A stretch of DNA of 64,000 nt from Ignavibacteriota bacterium (lineage in GTDB: Bacteria > Bacteroidota > Ignavibacteria > Kapaibacteriales > UBA2268), in contig JAHBUQ010000003.1 of NCBI GenBank assembly GCA_019637995.1, forward strand, positions 1-64,000. Reading direction: 5' to 3'. The notes beneath the pieces are model-generated. The model had not been told where the DNA came from, ran no database searches, and saw nothing but the letters and a program-made list of their open reading frames with translations. Made by a program: the position numbers and the translations under genes. Positions 37,442 through 46,987 of this stretch are shown one piece after another. Position 1 is the stretch's first letter; each line of letters starts with the position of its first letter.

Positions 37442-38737
37442 CTAATCTTTGATTTCCCAATATAGTTCTTGTCTTAATTTATCAACCCACTCGGAGTATA
37501 ATCTTCTTTTTTTATATTCAATCGCCAATAGTTCTACTTCACGGTAGTCATCTTTAAGATTTACTTTATGCTCGTTAATGAAACGTTTTATATAAACAAT
37601 ATGATAAGAGGGTTCTGTAGGGTCATTTTTATATGGCAGAGGGTCACTTACCCCACCTTCCTTCAATGAATCAACCAATACTTTTACAGGTTCCGGTAAT
37701 TCACTGATGGGAAGTTTGCCTATCAAACCCCCAAATCCGCGAGTTTCTTTGTCATCGGAAAATTGCTTTGCAAGAGATTCGAAAGATTCTCCATTCAATA
37801 CTTTTTGCTTGATTTCTTTCAATTTATCAATTGCATCATCAACATCTGTGTCTGATTGTCCTACTTTAAAAAGTATATGACGCGTGTTAATAGCGTCTGA
37901 CCTTTTTTCTAAAGTTTGAATTATATGAAATCCAAACGGAGTTTCGACAGGCATAGAAAGCTCTCCGGTAGAAAGGCTGAAAGCAGCTTTTTCAAATTCA
38001 GGAAAAAGTTTACCTTTATCAAACCATCCAAGCTCACCACCTGAATTTACAGTGCCCGGATCGGAACTGTAATTTTTTGCAAAATCCGAGAAACTGCCAC
38101 CACTAAGAATTGAGTCCCTAACTTTTACTGCCAAATCATAAGCAATTTTCTTTTGGTCCGAACTTGCCTTTACTTTCTTGACAATATGATGAAGTTCGAT
38201 TGCAAGAGGAACTACAGGAAGAGAGTCTTGTTTTTCATCATAGAATTCTTCTACTTCTTTCTGAGAAACTTTAATATCAGCAAATTTTATTTGCACAAGA
38301 TTTTGAACAAGTAAATTTTGCTTAATCTTTTCCTTGATGTCATTTTTAATTCTAGGCATTGACATACCGTAAACCTGCTCAACTCTTTTCTCTGAACCAA
38401 ATCTCTGGACTTCGGATTGAAGATGAAGTTCCATCCTTTGATTGACTTCTTCAGCTGATACTTCTATTGAATCCAGCTTGGCACGATTAACCATAAGCAG
38501 ATTATCAATCATACTTTCGAGGATTTTCTTTTTCGCATTTTTATCATTCACATCTATTGACTTATCATACTGGGACATGAAATATAGCTGCCCGTCAATA
38601 TCTGACTGCATAATTATTTCATCCCCGACAATAGCAGCTATTTTATCAAGACTGGCTCCTTCACGCGGTACAGTCTGAGAAAAAGCAAAAATTACGGCAG
38701 AAAATATCATTATTATTAACGCAAAAAAACGTTTCAT
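37442..38737 (-). CDS. SurA-like periplasmic peptidyl-prolyl isomerase/chaperone
   Basis: A 431-residue exported protein (signal peptide MKRFFALIIMIFSAVIFAFS). A SurA N-terminal chaperone domain covers residues ~30-170 (LDKIAAIVGDEIIMQSDIDGQL). Two parvulin domains follow: one from about 175 (ELHHIVKKVK; FAKNYSSDPGTVNSGGELGWF) and one from about 285 (NTRHILFKVG; LAKQFSDDKETRGFGGLIGKL). It should escort outer-membrane proteins through the periplasm. It lies 4 nt after a second parvulin-type gene. Confidence 0.9.
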   Translation of the reverse strand: MKRFFALIIMIFSAVIFAFSQTVPREGASLDKIAAIVGDEIIMQSDIDGQLYFMSQYDKSIDVNDKNAKKKILESMIDNLLMVNRAKLDSIEVSAEEVNQRMELHLQSEVQRFGSEKRVEQVYGMSMPRIKNDIKEKIKQNLLVQNLVQIKFADIKVSQKEVEEFYDEKQDSLPVVPLAIELHHIVKKVKASSDQKKIAYDLAVKVRDSILSGGSFSDFAKNYSSDPGTVNSGGELGWFDKGKLFPEFEKAAFSLSTGELSMPVETPFGFHIIQTLEKRSDAINTRHILFKVGQSDTDVDDAIDKLKEIKQKVLNGESFESLAKQFSDDKETRGFGGLIGKLPISELPEPVKVLVDSLKEGGVSDPLPYKNDPTEPSYHIVYIKRFINEHKVNLKDDYREVELLAIEYKKRRLYSEWVDKLRQELYWEIKD

Positions 38738-38741
38738 TTAA

Positions 38742-40769
38742 TTATTTCTCACTTAATAACTTGTTTAACTCTGCTTCATTTATTTTAACAGGATTTTTTT
38801 TTCTGACTGAATTAAGCCATTGATTAAGCAGTTTACTTTGTAAAATTTCCTGATATTGAGCAGAAAAATCAGGTATAGCTTCCTCAAAGGTCTTTGGTCT
38901 TGGTGGCTGATGAGCATTTACCAGAATAATTGAATAACCGGGCTCATTTAAAACAGGTTCGAGGACTTGACCGGCTTTAGCGTTCATATCATGAGCATGT
39001 CTTGCAAGGGAGTTTGTTTTGACATTAACAAATCCCCAATGACCTTTTTTGTCTCTGTAGCCTGATCTCTGTGTTTCTTTGTTGGCAACATCATCAAAAT
39101 TTTCACCTGCAATTATTCTTTTATATACTGAATCAGCTGTTTTTTTATCAAGGAAATAAATTTCCGAAACATCATAGGCATCCTGAGTCAAATATCTGCT
39201 CTTAGTAGAATCATAATATGTTTTAGCCAGAACCGTATCAAACTTCATTTTATCCCAAACTTCCTGAGCTTCAACCTTGAAAAGCAATATTCCGTCACTG
39301 AATTCTTTCATTAAATGGTCAAATTCAACGTAATCCTTTTCAAGATTTTTAGTAGCTTCATCAAAAACAACCGATTCAACTATGGAGTATATTGCTGCTA
39401 CTAAACCTGAAGGATTAAGGTTTGCACCTCTTAATTTCTGGTCTTCTTTCAATAATTCAATAAGCTTTGATACTTTTACATTTTTACCTAAAACTTCATA
39501 AATTACATTGTTTTTAATTCTTTCAGGAACTTCAGAATCCCAATTATCGGCTAAATTAGTACCATTTGTATCGAGGAAAGAAGCAAACTGGTACAGAACA
39601 TCATCGTATAATTTGAATTTATATAGATTTCGTAGCGAGTCCAGAAGCTTTGTCTGGTCTTCTTTGAAATAAAGTCTTTTGTAAAGGCGTCTGAGTTCAT
39701 CCTTTTCAGCATTGAAATCAGGAAGTTTTGTTGAATCACGTCTGATTATATGAGCGCCGTAATTAGTATATACAACCCCTGAAATCTGTCCATCCTTTAA
39801 ACCGTATAAAACACTTTCAAATTCAGTTACAAGCGGATATGCACTTTCCTGCATACCTGTTGAGCGGGAATAATAACCACCCATATCACCACCATTTACA
39901 GCAGTTGTCAGGTCATCAGAATTCTCTTTGGCTAACTTTGAAAAATCTGCACCTGATTTGATTAGTTTAAGGAGACTATCTGCTTTATGATATGCAGTTG
40001 TACTGTCTCTGTTTTCATCAACACCAACAAGAATATGTCTTCCTTTTACCAAAAGTCTTTCTGATTCATCGAGAACTTTAAGCAGGAAGTATCCATAACT
40101 TGTTTTAATAACTTCAGGATAAATATCGCCTGGTTTTGTACTGTAAATTGCATCTTCGATAGGTCTTTGAACTTTGCCTGAAGTAACATAATTTGATATT
40201 AAACCACCGAATTTGCCTGTTTCATAATCATCTGATGTAGCTCGTGCAACATCAGCAAAATCAGCACCATTTTTTATTCTTTCGAGTGCAGTAGTAATTT
40301 TTCTGTAGGCTTCAGTAGTATCAATTACGTCAACTGTTTGCTTAATTGCTGCTAATATGATAGCAACTTGATATTCTTTTTCCCGCATCTTTAGGAATTT
40401 ATCTACATTTTTTTCAGTTAACATTTTGTCGTAATAAAAAGATTCAGACAAAATTCGCCTGTTCTGCTTAATTTCACTTATTACCGAACTGTCTTTGAGC
40501 ATACCTCTTTGTACAGCATCAATTACTTTTAGTTTGAAATTAGTGTAAAGATTAATAAAATCAAGAATACTGTCTTTTGACATTTTGAAAAGGTTATCGG
40601 TTGTCCTGCTCATATTTTTTTTGAAAGCATTTTCAAGTTCTGAAGCAGTTATTTTTGTTTTTCCAATTTCCGCTATTACAGGATCGGTTGATTTCGTTGC
40701 TTTTTGAGCATTCAAATTTAAACTGCATAAAAGTAAAAACAACGTTAAAAGTATGACAGTGTACTTCAT
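38742..40769 (-). CDS. Multi-domain PpiC-type peptidyl-prolyl isomerase
   Basis: A 675-residue exported protein (MKYTVILLTLFLLLCSLNLNAQ). After a SurA-like N-terminal helix region (PVIAEIGKTKITASELENAF) there are two recognisable parvulin modules: FADVARATSDDYETGKFGGLI, and GRHILVGV with LAKENSDDLTTAVNGGDMGG. A third, degenerate one lies near the C-terminus (YDVSEIYFLDKK; VANKETQRSGYRDKKGHWGFV). It is the first gene of a pair with the SurA-like protein and probably acts with it in outer-membrane protein folding. The long helical stretch between modules two and three is unassigned. Confidence 0.85.
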   Translation of the reverse strand: MKYTVILLTLFLLLCSLNLNAQKATKSTDPVIAEIGKTKITASELENAFKKNMSRTTDNLFKMSKDSILDFINLYTNFKLKVIDAVQRGMLKDSSVISEIKQNRRILSESFYYDKMLTEKNVDKFLKMREKEYQVAIILAAIKQTVDVIDTTEAYRKITTALERIKNGADFADVARATSDDYETGKFGGLISNYVTSGKVQRPIEDAIYSTKPGDIYPEVIKTSYGYFLLKVLDESERLLVKGRHILVGVDENRDSTTAYHKADSLLKLIKSGADFSKLAKENSDDLTTAVNGGDMGGYYSRSTGMQESAYPLVTEFESVLYGLKDGQISGVVYTNYGAHIIRRDSTKLPDFNAEKDELRRLYKRLYFKEDQTKLLDSLRNLYKFKLYDDVLYQFASFLDTNGTNLADNWDSEVPERIKNNVIYEVLGKNVKVSKLIELLKEDQKLRGANLNPSGLVAAIYSIVESVVFDEATKNLEKDYVEFDHLMKEFSDGILLFKVEAQEVWDKMKFDTVLAKTYYDSTKSRYLTQDAYDVSEIYFLDKKTADSVYKRIIAGENFDDVANKETQRSGYRDKKGHWGFVNVKTNSLARHAHDMNAKAGQVLEPVLNEPGYSIILVNAHQPPRPKTFEEAIPDFSAQYQEILQSKLLNQWLNSVRKKNPVKINEAELNKLLSEK

Positions 40770-40881
40770 TTTACAAATATTTCCTTAATAATACAAAATT
40801 GATTTAATAATTATATAATGACAATAAATATTTAAAGATATTTTCTTTTCAATGCATATTGACGAATAAACCAAAGAAATG

Positions 40882-42249
40882 TTAAACCAAAAACTTCTCA
40901 GCACAGTTGCAAATATTACCGGCACCTATTGTAATAAACAAATCTCCTGCTTTCAGAAATTCCTGATTAAAATCATCAATTCCTTCCAATGTTGGAATGT
41001 AATATACTTCTCGGTCAGCATTTTTAAGCATATAGTCATAGATCATTTTTCCTGTAATGCCGTATATCGGCTTCTCTCTTGCAGGATAAATTTCACTTAC
41101 AATCACAACATCGGCATCATCAAAAGATTCTGCAAATTCCTTCCACATTGCTCTTGTTCTTGTGAATGTATGTGGCTGAAAGGCGGCTACAATACGACGT
41201 TCTGTCCATCCGTTTCGAGCAGCTGAAAGTGTGGCTTTTATTTCAGTAGGATGATGAGCGTAATCATCAACGACAATAACACCGTCAAATTCACCTTTGA
41301 TATCAAATCTGCGATAAACTCCTTTAAATTCATGCAATGCTTCAGTAATTTTATCAAAAGGAATTCCCAGGTTTCTTGCGACAGAAATAGCACCAAGTGC
41401 ATTTTTCAAATTATGCAATCCGGGAATATTAATCTCCATTTTTCCGAGTAAAATGCCTTTTTCATATATGTCGGCAACAATTATACGGCTGTCGGTAATA
41501 ATATTTTTTGCAGTATAATCAGCAGAATCATCAATTCCAAAAGTTGTAATCTGTTTATTTATTCTGCCCAAAATTTCTCTTGAGCCGACATCATCAATTC
41601 CAACGGCAACCAAACCATAAAATGGTGCTTTATTAGCAAATTCAGTAAATGTATCTTTGATGTCGTCAAAATCACGGTATATGTCAAGATGTTCGGGCTC
41701 GATATTGTTAATTATTGATATAGTGGGTAAAAGTTGCAAAAAAGAACGGTCATATTCATCGGCTTCGACAACAGTCCAATTGCCCTGACCTAATCTTGCA
41801 TTAGTACCACCGAAATCAGCAAGTCTTCCTCCGACAATCACTGTCGGGTCATAGCCGGCTTTGATAAAAATCAGTCCAATCATAGATGTAGTTGTGGTTT
41901 TGCCGTGAGTTCCCGCCACCGCCAGACAGTAATTCAGACGTGAAACTTCTGCAAGCATTTCTGCTCGTCTGACAATAGGAATTCCGCGTTCAAGAGCTTC
42001 CATTGTCTCCGGATTATCCTGCGGGTTGACAGCACTCGAATAAACTACAACCTGTGAATCAGAAATATTATCTTTATTATGTCCGAAAACAATTTTAGCG
42101 CCTATATTCTCAAGATAGTCTGTGTTTTGAGATGGATAAAGATCAGAGCCACTAACTTCAAAGCCTTGATTAATAAGAATTTCAGCTATTGCACTCATTC
42201 CAATACCGCCAATTCCTACAAAATGAATTCTCTTGACACTTTTAAACAT
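40882..42249 (-). CDS. murC: UDP-N-acetylmuramate--L-alanine ligase MurC
   Basis: A 455-residue ATP-dependent ligase adding L-alanine to UDP-MurNAc, the first peptide step of peptidoglycan synthesis. N-terminal UDP-binding VGIGGIGMSAIAEILINQGF; P-loop GTHGKTTT at 113-120; VVEADEYDRSFLQLLP; NIEPEHLDIY; and VVDDYAHHPTEIKATL in the C-terminal domain. Length is normal. The gene stands alone here, without other mur/fts genes of a dcw cluster next to it. Confidence 0.96.
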   Translation of the reverse strand: MFKSVKRIHFVGIGGIGMSAIAEILINQGFEVSGSDLYPSQNTDYLENIGAKIVFGHNKDNISDSQVVVYSSAVNPQDNPETMEALERGIPIVRRAEMLAEVSRLNYCLAVAGTHGKTTTTSMIGLIFIKAGYDPTVIVGGRLADFGGTNARLGQGNWTVVEADEYDRSFLQLLPTISIINNIEPEHLDIYRDFDDIKDTFTEFANKAPFYGLVAVGIDDVGSREILGRINKQITTFGIDDSADYTAKNIITDSRIIVADIYEKGILLGKMEINIPGLHNLKNALGAISVARNLGIPFDKITEALHEFKGVYRRFDIKGEFDGVIVVDDYAHHPTEIKATLSAARNGWTERRIVAAFQPHTFTRTRAMWKEFAESFDDADVVIVSEIYPAREKPIYGITGKMIYDYMLKNADREVYYIPTLEGIDDFNQEFLKAGDLFITIGAGNICNCAEKFLV

Positions 42250-42334
42250 ATTTTTTCCGTTCTATAAAACAATCTGAATTATGGATATATATTATTTTTC
42301 TAGCAAAAAAGATGTTGTATCATAATTAAGAAAG

Positions 42335-42360
42335 TCACATTGAGAGTTGTTGAAATGTGA
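42335..42360 (-). terminator. Hairpin downstream of tRNA-Lys
   Basis: TCACATT (42335-42341) pairs with AATGTGA (42354-42360) over a 12-base loop, about 95 nt past the tRNA 3' end. On the minus strand the stem is followed by CTTTCTTAATT, which is T-rich but interrupted. It may terminate the tRNA or efflux transcript. Confidence 0.3.
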
Positions 42361-42455
42361 TAAAAAAACATTTTATTAACGTCTTGACTTATTCTTAGCT
42401 AAGTGTAACGTAAAATACTTAATTATGAGACAACTCCCTCAAATATCTCTAAGTG

Positions 42456-42529
42456 TGCTCCCTGGGGGATTCGAACCCCCGACCCAATGATTAAGAGTCA
42501 TTTGCTCTGGCCAACTGAGCTAAGGAAGC
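42456..42529 (-). tRNA. tRNA-Lys, anticodon CTT
   Basis: A full cloverleaf can be folded on the minus strand. Acceptor GCTTCCT pairs with AGGGAGC (one T-G wobble). The D arm is GCTC...GAGC. The anticodon stem AATGA/TCATT encloses the loop CTCTTAA, anticodon CTT, reading AAG (Lys). The T arm is GGGGG-TTCGAAT-CCCCC. The discriminator is A and CCA is not encoded. It stands alone, 37 nt downstream of the TolC-like gene of the efflux operon. Confidence 0.95.
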
Positions 42530-42566
42530 ACACAAAAATACTAAATTTTCGGCATATAGCAAAATT

Positions 42567-43874
42567 TTAATGTTCTTTTACTAAACTTCCGGTTAGTCTT
42601 AGAAGCTCGGTTTCGTTTATTTTAGCATTATAAACTGATGTAATCAGTCGCAACTTAGCATTTGCAAGTCTGCGTTGTGTCTCTCTGAACTCAAGAGCAG
42701 ACATCAAACCTAAATTTAAACTTTCCTCAGCAAGCACCATATTTTCTCTTGCAGCCTCCACATTCTGGCTTTCGAATCTGCTTAATTCCTTGAATTTTAT
42801 AAAGCCGTTCAGAGATGTGCTTACTGCACTTTTAACAGCAAGTCTCAATTCACGAAGCATATATTCTGAAATTTCAACACTGACCTGAGCATTTTCAACT
42901 TGTCTGGAAGTATTAAGTCCGTCAAATATGTTTACAGACAGGTTAAGCCCGTAATTTAAGCCGCGAGATGTATTGCTTACTACAAAGCCGGCTTCAGACT
43001 CCTGCCTGCTGTAATTGAAATTGCTGTAAAATGCTATTCTCGGATAAAATTCTGACCTTAAAGCTTCAATATCATACTTATTAATTTCGACAATTTTATT
43101 TGAAATTTTGACATCAATATTATTATCAATCATTTCCAGTACATTTTTTGAATATTCGGAATCAATTTCAATATCGCCTGCGACAGTAAAATCATTATCC
43201 AGCTCTAAGTTAAGCAATCTGTTGAAGTCAATTTTCATATTATCATAAGAAATTTGCTGGTCTAATGAGTCGGAAATATCAGAATTCAGATCAACACCAG
43301 CCTGAAGTAGCTCTATCCTTGATGCTGTACCAACCTCAAATCTGTCATTAGTGAATTGATAACGACTACGGGAAATTTTCAGGTTTTCGCTAGCAACTTC
43401 AAGAGCCTTTTGCTGTCGAAGAATATTGTAAAATCCATTTATTACATCACGAAGAGTCATCTCAACTTGAGATTTAAGTCTTAATTGTCCGATATCTTTC
43501 AAATCGGTGAGTCTGTCATAGTTTACAAACATTCTGAAACCGTCAAATATAGTCCAGTTCAGACTTAGACTGCCTTCATAAGCATTAGATTTCGCCCCGT
43601 CCCTTTCGATTCTTCTACCATCTAAAAATTCCTGTTCAACATCCTGGCTGGCACGATTTAACCTGCCGGTTGCATCTAAAAACGGCAGAAAACCGGCATT
43701 ACCCATTGTTAGATTATTTTCATCAATTTTTGCAGAACTTTCAGCAATTTTTATTGAATAATTATTCTCAAGTGCAATTTTGACAGCATCCTGTAGAGTA
43801 AGTGTATTATCCTGAGTGAATACTTTTAATGTTAATGAAGTAAATAAAAATATCAAAAAAAATACTATTTTCAT
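42567..43874 (-). CDS. TolC-family outer-membrane efflux protein
   Basis: A 435-residue exported protein (MKIVFFLIFLFTSLTLKVFT) with two tandem outer-membrane-efflux repeats rich in long helices, beginning LTLQDAVKIALENNYSIKIAESS. LNLSVNIFDGLNTSRQVENAQV is a typical TolC turn near the second repeat. It forms the outer channel of the tripartite pump encoded by the two upstream genes. Its ATG overlaps the permease stop by 4 nt (ATGA), implying translational coupling. Confidence 0.93.
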   Translation of the reverse strand: MKIVFFLIFLFTSLTLKVFTQDNTLTLQDAVKIALENNYSIKIAESSAKIDENNLTMGNAGFLPFLDATGRLNRASQDVEQEFLDGRRIERDGAKSNAYEGSLSLNWTIFDGFRMFVNYDRLTDLKDIGQLRLKSQVEMTLRDVINGFYNILRQQKALEVASENLKISRSRYQFTNDRFEVGTASRIELLQAGVDLNSDISDSLDQQISYDNMKIDFNRLLNLELDNDFTVAGDIEIDSEYSKNVLEMIDNNIDVKISNKIVEINKYDIEALRSEFYPRIAFYSNFNYSRQESEAGFVVSNTSRGLNYGLNLSVNIFDGLNTSRQVENAQVSVEISEYMLRELRLAVKSAVSTSLNGFIKFKELSRFESQNVEAARENMVLAEESLNLGLMSALEFRETQRRLANAKLRLITSVYNAKINETELLRLTGSLVKEH

Positions 43875-46800
43875 GTTAACACCTCTGAGTTTACCGCTTT
43901 AGAATCAATTGACTCTGATGAACTATCTAAATCCATGTTTGACACTGATTTTGATTTATCAGAAAAATATGAATAAACCGCAGGAATTACATAAAGTGTT
44001 AAAATCGTTGAAAATATCAATCCACCAATTACGGCAATACCCATTGACCTTCTGCTTCCAGAACCTGCTCCGACCGCAAGTGCAATTGGAAGAGTCCCGA
44101 GAATAGTTGAAAGTGAAGTCATTAATATTGGCCTGAGTCTTAGTACAGCTGCCTGTTTTACAGCGTCCACCACGCCAAGCCCTTTTGCTTTTTGTTGGTT
44201 TGCAAACTCTACTATCAAAATTCCATTTTTGGTAACCAAGCCAATGAGCATAATCATACCTATCTGACTGAAAATATTTAAAGTTTCGCCCCAATATACC
44301 AGACTTATTACAGCACCTGATATAGCAAGAGGCACAGTAAACATAATTATAAACGGGTCTCTGAAGCTCTCGAACTGAGCCGAAAGTACCAAATATATTA
44401 ATATTAACGCCAGAATAAAAGTATAAATAAGGGTAGATGAACTTTCCATAAAGTCCTTTGAGGGACCATCTAAAGCCGTAAGGAAAGTATCATCAAGTAT
44501 CTCTTTAGAAATCTTCTCCATTGCAAGAATACCATCACCGATAGTTTTTCCGGACGCTAAACTCGCAGAAACAGTCGCAGAGGAAAAGCGATTAAATCTA
44601 AATAATTGTGGTGGAGAGCTCCTTTCCTTGATAGTTATTAAATTGTCAAGCTGAATCAAATCTCCACGGGAATTTTTTACATAAAGTGATGTTAGATCAA
44701 CGGGCATAGAGCGGCTTTCTCTTAGCAATTGTCCAATAACCTGATACTGTTTTCCATTCATAACAAAATAATCAAATCTTTGACCAGAAAATGCAGCTTG
44801 CAATGTTAGTGCAATATCTTGGGTTGAAACACCCAAATCTCTTGATTTATTTCGATTTATTTCGATAACTATTTCAGGTTTGCTGAACTTCAAGTTAACA
44901 TCCACTAATTCGAATGTTGGGTCTTTCTCGGATGCCTCAATAAATTTCGGCAAAAACTCCTTAAGTTTTTCAATATTTTGAGCTTGGATAACAAACTGAA
45001 CCGGAAGCCCGCCTCTTCTTGTGCCAATAGATTGCTCCTGAATCACGAATGCTCTGGCATCATTATTTTTCTTAGCTATTTTGGATATTCTATCAGCAAT
45101 TTGTGCCTGTGACTGCTGACGCTGCTCCGGTTTTATAAGTTTTATTCTTATAAATCCGCTATTTACAGAGCTTGATGCACCAAATCCGGGACTTGTGATT
45201 GTAATTATTGATTCTTTTTCAGGCAGATTATCATCAATTTCACGATATAATTTATTGATATAATTTCCCATAAATTCATAAGTGCTTCCCTCTGCCCCGT
45301 TAACAACAATACGCATTTCGCTTCTGTCTTCCATTGGTGCCAATTCACTTTGAAGCCCTGCACCTATGAAGTATATCATACCACCTGAAGCTAATATTAC
45401 AACGAAAGCCAACCAGCGTTTAGTCATAAACCAATCTAGCGAACTTCTGTATAAATCAGTTAATCCAACAAAGAATGGTTCCGAAATTTCATAGATTTTA
45501 CTTTGTTTTTCGCGTCTGCGAAGTAATTTTGTTGAAAGCATTGGTGTTAGAGTTAAAGCTACAAACGAAGATATTATTACAGCTCCTGCTATGACAACAC
45601 CAAATTCTCTGAATAATCTTCCTGTCAGACCTTCTAAAAACATAATTGGTAAAAACACTGCAACGAGCGCTATTGTAGTTGCAATTACGGCAAAAAATAT
45701 TTCAGCTGCTCCTGCTACACCAGCTTCAACAGGCTTCATCCCAAGTTCAATTTTTTTGTATATATTCTCAAGAACCACTATAGCGTCATCAACAACCAAG
45801 CCGATTGCTAATACCAAACCAAGCATTGTAAGAACATTTATAGAAAAATTAAATATATACATAATGAAAAATGAACCAATAAGTGCAATCGGAATAACTA
45901 TAATTGGTATCAATGTCGTCCGCCAATCTCTCAGAAACAGAAATATTATGAGTATCACAAGAAAAAAAGCGATAAAAATCGTTTGCTTTACCTCAGCAAT
46001 TGATTCTCTGATAAATTCTGTTTGATCAAAACCAAGCAAAGTTTCGACATCATCAGGTAAATCTCTAGAAATTATATCAATTCGTTTATAACATTCATCA
46101 ACAATATTTATGTAATTAGCACCCGGTTGTGGTACAACTACCACATTAACCATTGCTTCACCGTCTCGCTTGAGAAGAGTTCTCTCATTTTCGGGGAATA
46201 ATTCCGAATATCCTACATCCTTAAACCTTACAACACTGTATCCGTTATCCTTGATAATCAGGTTGTTGAAATCATCTACAGTATAAAGTCTGCCAAGCGT
46301 TCTGACGGTAAGTTCTGTATTTCTGCCTTCAATCAATCCGGAAGGTAGCTCAATATTTTCACGATTAAGTGCATTTTTTATGTCAAGTGGGGTTAAACCG
46401 TAAATAGCGAGCTTTTTCGGGTCCATCCACATTCTCATCGAATATCTTTTTGAACCCCAGATATTTACTTCGCTTACTCCATCAATGGTCTGCATTCTCT
46501 CTTTGAATACATTCTGTGCTATTTCTGTCAATTCAAGCAGATTTCTGGAACTGCTTCTTAAGTTTACTGCAAGAATTGGTCCTGAATCGGCGTCTGCTTT
46601 TGATACAACAGGCGGATCACAATCAGGAGGCAAACTTCTTTGAGCTCTGGATACTTTATCTCTGACATCATTCGCAGCATTTTCCAAATCAACTTCTATA
46701 TTGAATTCAACTGTAATTGTACTACGTCCGTCACGGCTGACTGACTTAATGGAGCGAATACCGGCGATACCATTAATTGAGCCCTCAAGAGGCTCAGTAA

Positions 46801-46987
46801 TTTGTGTTTCAATTACATCAGCATTTGCACCAATATATGTTGTGGAAACTGTTATAACTGCAGGGTCAACACTCGGATATTCTCTCACTCCCAAATATGT
46901 ATATCCAATTATACCAAAAAGTATAATCGTTATTGACATCACAGTTGCAAGAATAGGTCTTCGTATACTTAGAGATGATAAACTCAT
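43871..46987 (-). CDS. RND efflux permease, AcrB/HAE-1-like
   Basis: A 1,038-residue inner-membrane pump with twelve helices and two large periplasmic loops. SIRRPILATVMSITIILFGIIGY opens the first helix. GLVLAIGLVVDDAIVVLENIYK carries the paired Asp residues of the proton relay in helix 4, and helix 10-11 regions MIMLIGLVTKNGILIVEFANQ and LRLRPILMTSLSTILGTLPIAL are conserved. Length matches the multidrug (HAE-1) class. It follows the adaptor gene with a 1-nt overlap and precedes the TolC gene with a 4-nt overlap. Substrate not predictable; no adjacent regulator. Confidence 0.95.
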   Translation of the reverse strand: MSLSSLSIRRPILATVMSITIILFGIIGYTYLGVREYPSVDPAVITVSTTYIGANADVIETQITEPLEGSINGIAGIRSIKSVSRDGRSTITVEFNIEVDLENAANDVRDKVSRAQRSLPPDCDPPVVSKADADSGPILAVNLRSSSRNLLELTEIAQNVFKERMQTIDGVSEVNIWGSKRYSMRMWMDPKKLAIYGLTPLDIKNALNRENIELPSGLIEGRNTELTVRTLGRLYTVDDFNNLIIKDNGYSVVRFKDVGYSELFPENERTLLKRDGEAMVNVVVVPQPGANYINIVDECYKRIDIISRDLPDDVETLLGFDQTEFIRESIAEVKQTIFIAFFLVILIIFLFLRDWRTTLIPIIVIPIALIGSFFIMYIFNFSINVLTMLGLVLAIGLVVDDAIVVLENIYKKIELGMKPVEAGVAGAAEIFFAVIATTIALVAVFLPIMFLEGLTGRLFREFGVVIAGAVIISSFVALTLTPMLSTKLLRRREKQSKIYEISEPFFVGLTDLYRSSLDWFMTKRWLAFVVILASGGMIYFIGAGLQSELAPMEDRSEMRIVVNGAEGSTYEFMGNYINKLYREIDDNLPEKESIITITSPGFGASSSVNSGFIRIKLIKPEQRQQSQAQIADRISKIAKKNNDARAFVIQEQSIGTRRGGLPVQFVIQAQNIEKLKEFLPKFIEASEKDPTFELVDVNLKFSKPEIVIEINRNKSRDLGVSTQDIALTLQAAFSGQRFDYFVMNGKQYQVIGQLLRESRSMPVDLTSLYVKNSRGDLIQLDNLITIKERSSPPQLFRFNRFSSATVSASLASGKTIGDGILAMEKISKEILDDTFLTALDGPSKDFMESSSTLIYTFILALILIYLVLSAQFESFRDPFIIMFTVPLAISGAVISLVYWGETLNIFSQIGMIMLIGLVTKNGILIVEFANQQKAKGLGVVDAVKQAAVLRLRPILMTSLSTILGTLPIALAVGAGSGSRRSMGIAVIGGLIFSTILTLYVIPAVYSYFSDKSKSVSNMDLDSSSESIDSKAVNSEVLT

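Noticed and set aside
45591..46025. 144-codon plus-strand frame opposite the RND permease
   Set aside because: It is antisense to a highly conserved membrane region; the hydrophobic, Thr/Ile-rich product is the expected shadow of transmembrane codons.
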